From Paracoccaceae bacterium (lineage in GTDB: Bacteria; Pseudomonadota; Alphaproteobacteria; Rhodobacterales; Rhodobacteraceae), in contig JAPORQ010000081.1 of the NCBI GenBank assembly GCA_026710155.1, positions 23,610-87,609 of the forward strand: a stretch of DNA of 64,000 nt, read 5' to 3'. Shown piece after piece: positions 62,639 through 64,000 of the stretch. Both the position numbers and the translations under genes were made by a program. The stretch's first letter is position 1. Every line of letters starts with the position of its first letter. The notes under the pieces are model-generated. The model was not told where the DNA came from, searched no databases, and saw only the letters and a program-made list of their open reading frames with translations.

Positions 62639-63355
62639 ATGGATCGTTTTCAAGCTGTTAACCCAATCGGGACAACACAAGCACAAATTGACGAAGGTCT
62701 AAGGGCACATATGAACAGGGTCTATGCCTATATGGCCGGGGCAATGTTGATTACAGGTGCTGTTGCCTACCTGAGCAGCACAAGTTTCACCTTGATGCAA
62801 CTTATTTATTCTACCCCCCTGCAATGGGTGGTGATGTTGGCGCCATTAGGTGTTGTTTTCTTTCTAAGTGCAAGAATTAATAAAATGTCAACATCTGCGG
62901 CACAAACAACTTTCTGGATTTTTTCAGGCCTTATGGGGCTGTCGATCTCTTACATTTTCCTTGTATATACAGGATATTCGATCGTACATACATTTCTTGT
63001 CACGGCAATCGCTTTCGCAAGTTTGAGCCTATGGGGTTATACCACCAAAAGGGACATCAGTGGTTGGGGCTCATTTTTGATAATGGGATTGATCGGCATC
63101 ATATTGGCTTCATTGGTTAATTTGTTTTTTACCCTACCAGGTTTGAGTTTTGCCATTTCAATTATTGGAGTTCTGATATTTGCCGGACTCACGGCATACG
63201 ATACCCAGAGGTTGAAAAATGAATATTTACACTTCGTCACCCGTGGTGATGAACTTTGGTTGCAGAAATCAGCCATCCTTGGTTCATTGAGTCTTTACCT
63301 GAACTTCCTGAACCTTTTTTTGCTTCTCCTTCATCTCTTTGGGCAAAGGGAGTAA
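62639..63355 (+). CDS. Bax inhibitor-1 / YccA-family membrane protein
   Basis: A 238-residue protein with seven hydrophobic segments. Seen: the N-terminal GLRAHMNRVYAYMAGAML, LGYTTKRD-like LWGYTTKRDISGWGSFLIMGL, ISIIGVLIFAGLTAYDTQRLKN with the conserved Asp, and LYLNFLNLFLLLLHLFG at the end. These are hallmarks of the BI-1/YccA/TMBIM family, which moves calcium or protects against membrane stress; in bacteria YccA modulates FtsH. Start ATG 62639 is preceded by GAGGG. A terminator follows at 63389. Confidence 0.93.
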   Translation: MDRFQAVNPIGTTQAQIDEGLRAHMNRVYAYMAGAMLITGAVAYLSSTSFTLMQLIYSTPLQWVVMLAPLGVVFFLSARINKMSTSAAQTTFWIFSGLMGLSISYIFLVYTGYSIVHTFLVTAIAFASLSLWGYTTKRDISGWGSFLIMGLIGIILASLVNLFFTLPGLSFAISIIGVLIFAGLTAYDTQRLKNEYLHFVTRGDELWLQKSAILGSLSLYLNFLNLFLLLLHLFGQRE

Positions 63356-63388
63356 TCAGGTTTCAAACCCGATTTAGAAATTCATTCC

Positions 63389-63428
63389 ATACCAGCTTGG
63401 TCAATAGACTAGGCTGGTATTTTTTCTT
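63389..63428 (+). terminator. Rho-independent terminator after the BI-1 family gene
   Basis: ATACCAGC and GCTGGTAT form an 8-bp stem (63389-63420), followed by TTTTTTCTTTT. It lies 34 bp after the stop codon. Confidence 0.75.
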
Positions 63429-63494
63429 TTAATTCTTGTGGGTTATAGGACAGGATTAAAAATATATTTTCAGCGATAAATAACAATTTATGGG

Positions 63495-63678
63495 GCTTAT
63501 ATACTTAACTACCCAAACTATTCTTACTGAATCAAAGACTTATAAACTTCTCGCCACTGCGCTGACAGGTCAACCCACCCATCAAACAGGTGGGTTATTT
63601 TTTTGCAATTTACAAAATAAGCAAATATTGGGGATTCAATGACTTAGCTGGCTGTTGTTTGGGTAGTTAAGTATAAGC
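63495..63678. repeat. Inverted-repeat element of about 184 bp (MITE-like)
   Basis: A 24-base left arm (63495-63518) and a 22-base right arm (63657-63678) are inverted copies that differ only by a 2-base insertion. Both contain CTTAACTACCCAAAC in opposite orientations. The arms bound 138 bp that encode nothing obvious but include a terminator-like hairpin at 63572. No transposase was seen nearby. The element could be a MITE or the folded ends of a transcript. Confidence 0.6.
63572..63605 (+). terminator. Terminator-like hairpin inside the inverted-repeat element
   Basis: AACCCACC and GGTGGGTT make an 8-bp stem with a 9-base loop, followed directly by ATTTTTTT. It is well formed for an intrinsic terminator, but no gene upstream within the element needs one, so it could end a short non-coding RNA that starts near 63500. 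Confidence 0.65.
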
Positions 63679-63692
63679 TCCTTATTTTTGAT

Positions 63693-63935
63693 ATGATTCC
63701 ACCAGATGATCCAATATTACCGCGTGCCAAAAAATATATTAACGATATTCCTAATTGCGAGAGAAAATTTAAACCGAACAAAATAACCCGAGACCATGTT
63801 CATGCATGGTTGTCAACACTAGAAAAACCACGTCCCATGGGTTCAGCAATTACGGCAAATAACCTTTCTGATGATTCTCCATTTGCAAGAGCTTTTGTTA
63901 AATGGTTTTGTGAACTATTTCATCAAAAACAGTAA
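63693..63935 (+). CDS. Small protein of unknown function
   Basis: An 80-residue frame (MIPPDDPILPRAKKYINDIP...) with a balanced composition and a C-terminal aromatic stretch (FVKWFCELF). It begins 14 bp after the inverted-repeat element and is AT-rich. I do not recognise the family. A single cysteine pair (Cys24, Cys74 or nearby) does not form a motif. It may be a real small gene, since charged and hydrophobic residues alternate plausibly, but there is no functional evidence. Confidence 0.4.
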   Translation: MIPPDDPILPRAKKYINDIPNCERKFKPNKITRDHVHAWLSTLEKPRPMGSAITANNLSDDSPFARAFVKWFCELFHQKQ

Positions 63936-64000
63936 TCCAAAATTATTTCGCAATTATAAGTTATGGGCTTGAACTGTCTCCCAACCCGTTATTGTTTTCG

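Overview
The window reads as a chromosomal segment of an alphaproteobacterium, probably a marine one, with moderate G+C (mid-40s percent by eye). Lineage markers are a DinB with an N-terminal zinc ribbon, a 41-residue L36 behind a tRNA-Val, a Suv3-like helicase near a seven-iron ferredoxin, heterotetrameric sarcosine oxidase, choline-O-sulfatase and several Liv/Urt-type ABC importers. The marine lifestyle is inferred from gene content; no rRNA is present to place the organism. Several pseudogenes and decayed insertion sequences suggest a genome under relaxed selection.

Layout. 1-4651 (+): end of an amide/urea-type ABC importer, with a UrtE-like ATPase fused to an amidase and followed by an acyl-CoA synthetase, suggesting import, hydrolysis and CoA activation in one transcript. 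4769-10718: pyrF, dinB, a broken M81 peptidase, a D-threonine aldolase-like enzyme, a TerB-like membrane protein, tRNA-Val and rpmJ. 10731-19273 (-): a complete Liv-type importer bracketed by two CoA ligases. 19316-23525 (-): a single-polypeptide formate dehydrogenase alpha subunit and miaB. 23583-28648 (-): a second complete Liv-type importer. In both importers an intercistronic hairpin follows the binding-protein gene.

28748-36925 (-): a sarcosine oxidase operon (soxB-D-A-G) preceded by an AhpD-like protein and a frameshifted M29/NicX-like gene. soxG is separated from soxA by a decayed IS66-like element. 37111-39472 (+): a divergent operon of membrane desaturase, Rieske ferredoxin and Rieske oxygenase. 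Together with betC (53303) these suggest catabolism of N-methylated or betaine-type compounds, although the oxygenase substrate is unknown.

39.5-45.7 kb is an AT-rich accessory island. It holds a Gp37/Gp68-like three-Cys protein with its partner TcmP, IS5 and IS66-type remnants, and a three-gene cassette (membrane protein, ImmA/IrrE-type protease, DUF262-HNH nuclease) that looks like an uncharacterised defence system.

45866-49081 (-) encodes a 1071-residue self-sufficient reductive dehalogenase: a duplicated corrinoid domain, two 4Fe-4S clusters and a fused FMN/NAD/2Fe-2S reductase. Divergent cobT and cobS (lower-ligand assembly of cobalamin) lie 2-4 kb away. The remainder (49336-63935) holds a Kef-type antiporter, betC, a NucS/DUF91-like nuclease, fdxA, the Suv3-like helicase, a TPR protein, an SCP2 protein, an alpha/beta hydrolase, a quinone oxidoreductase, a BI-1 family membrane protein, and a 184-bp inverted-repeat element next to a small orphan ORF.
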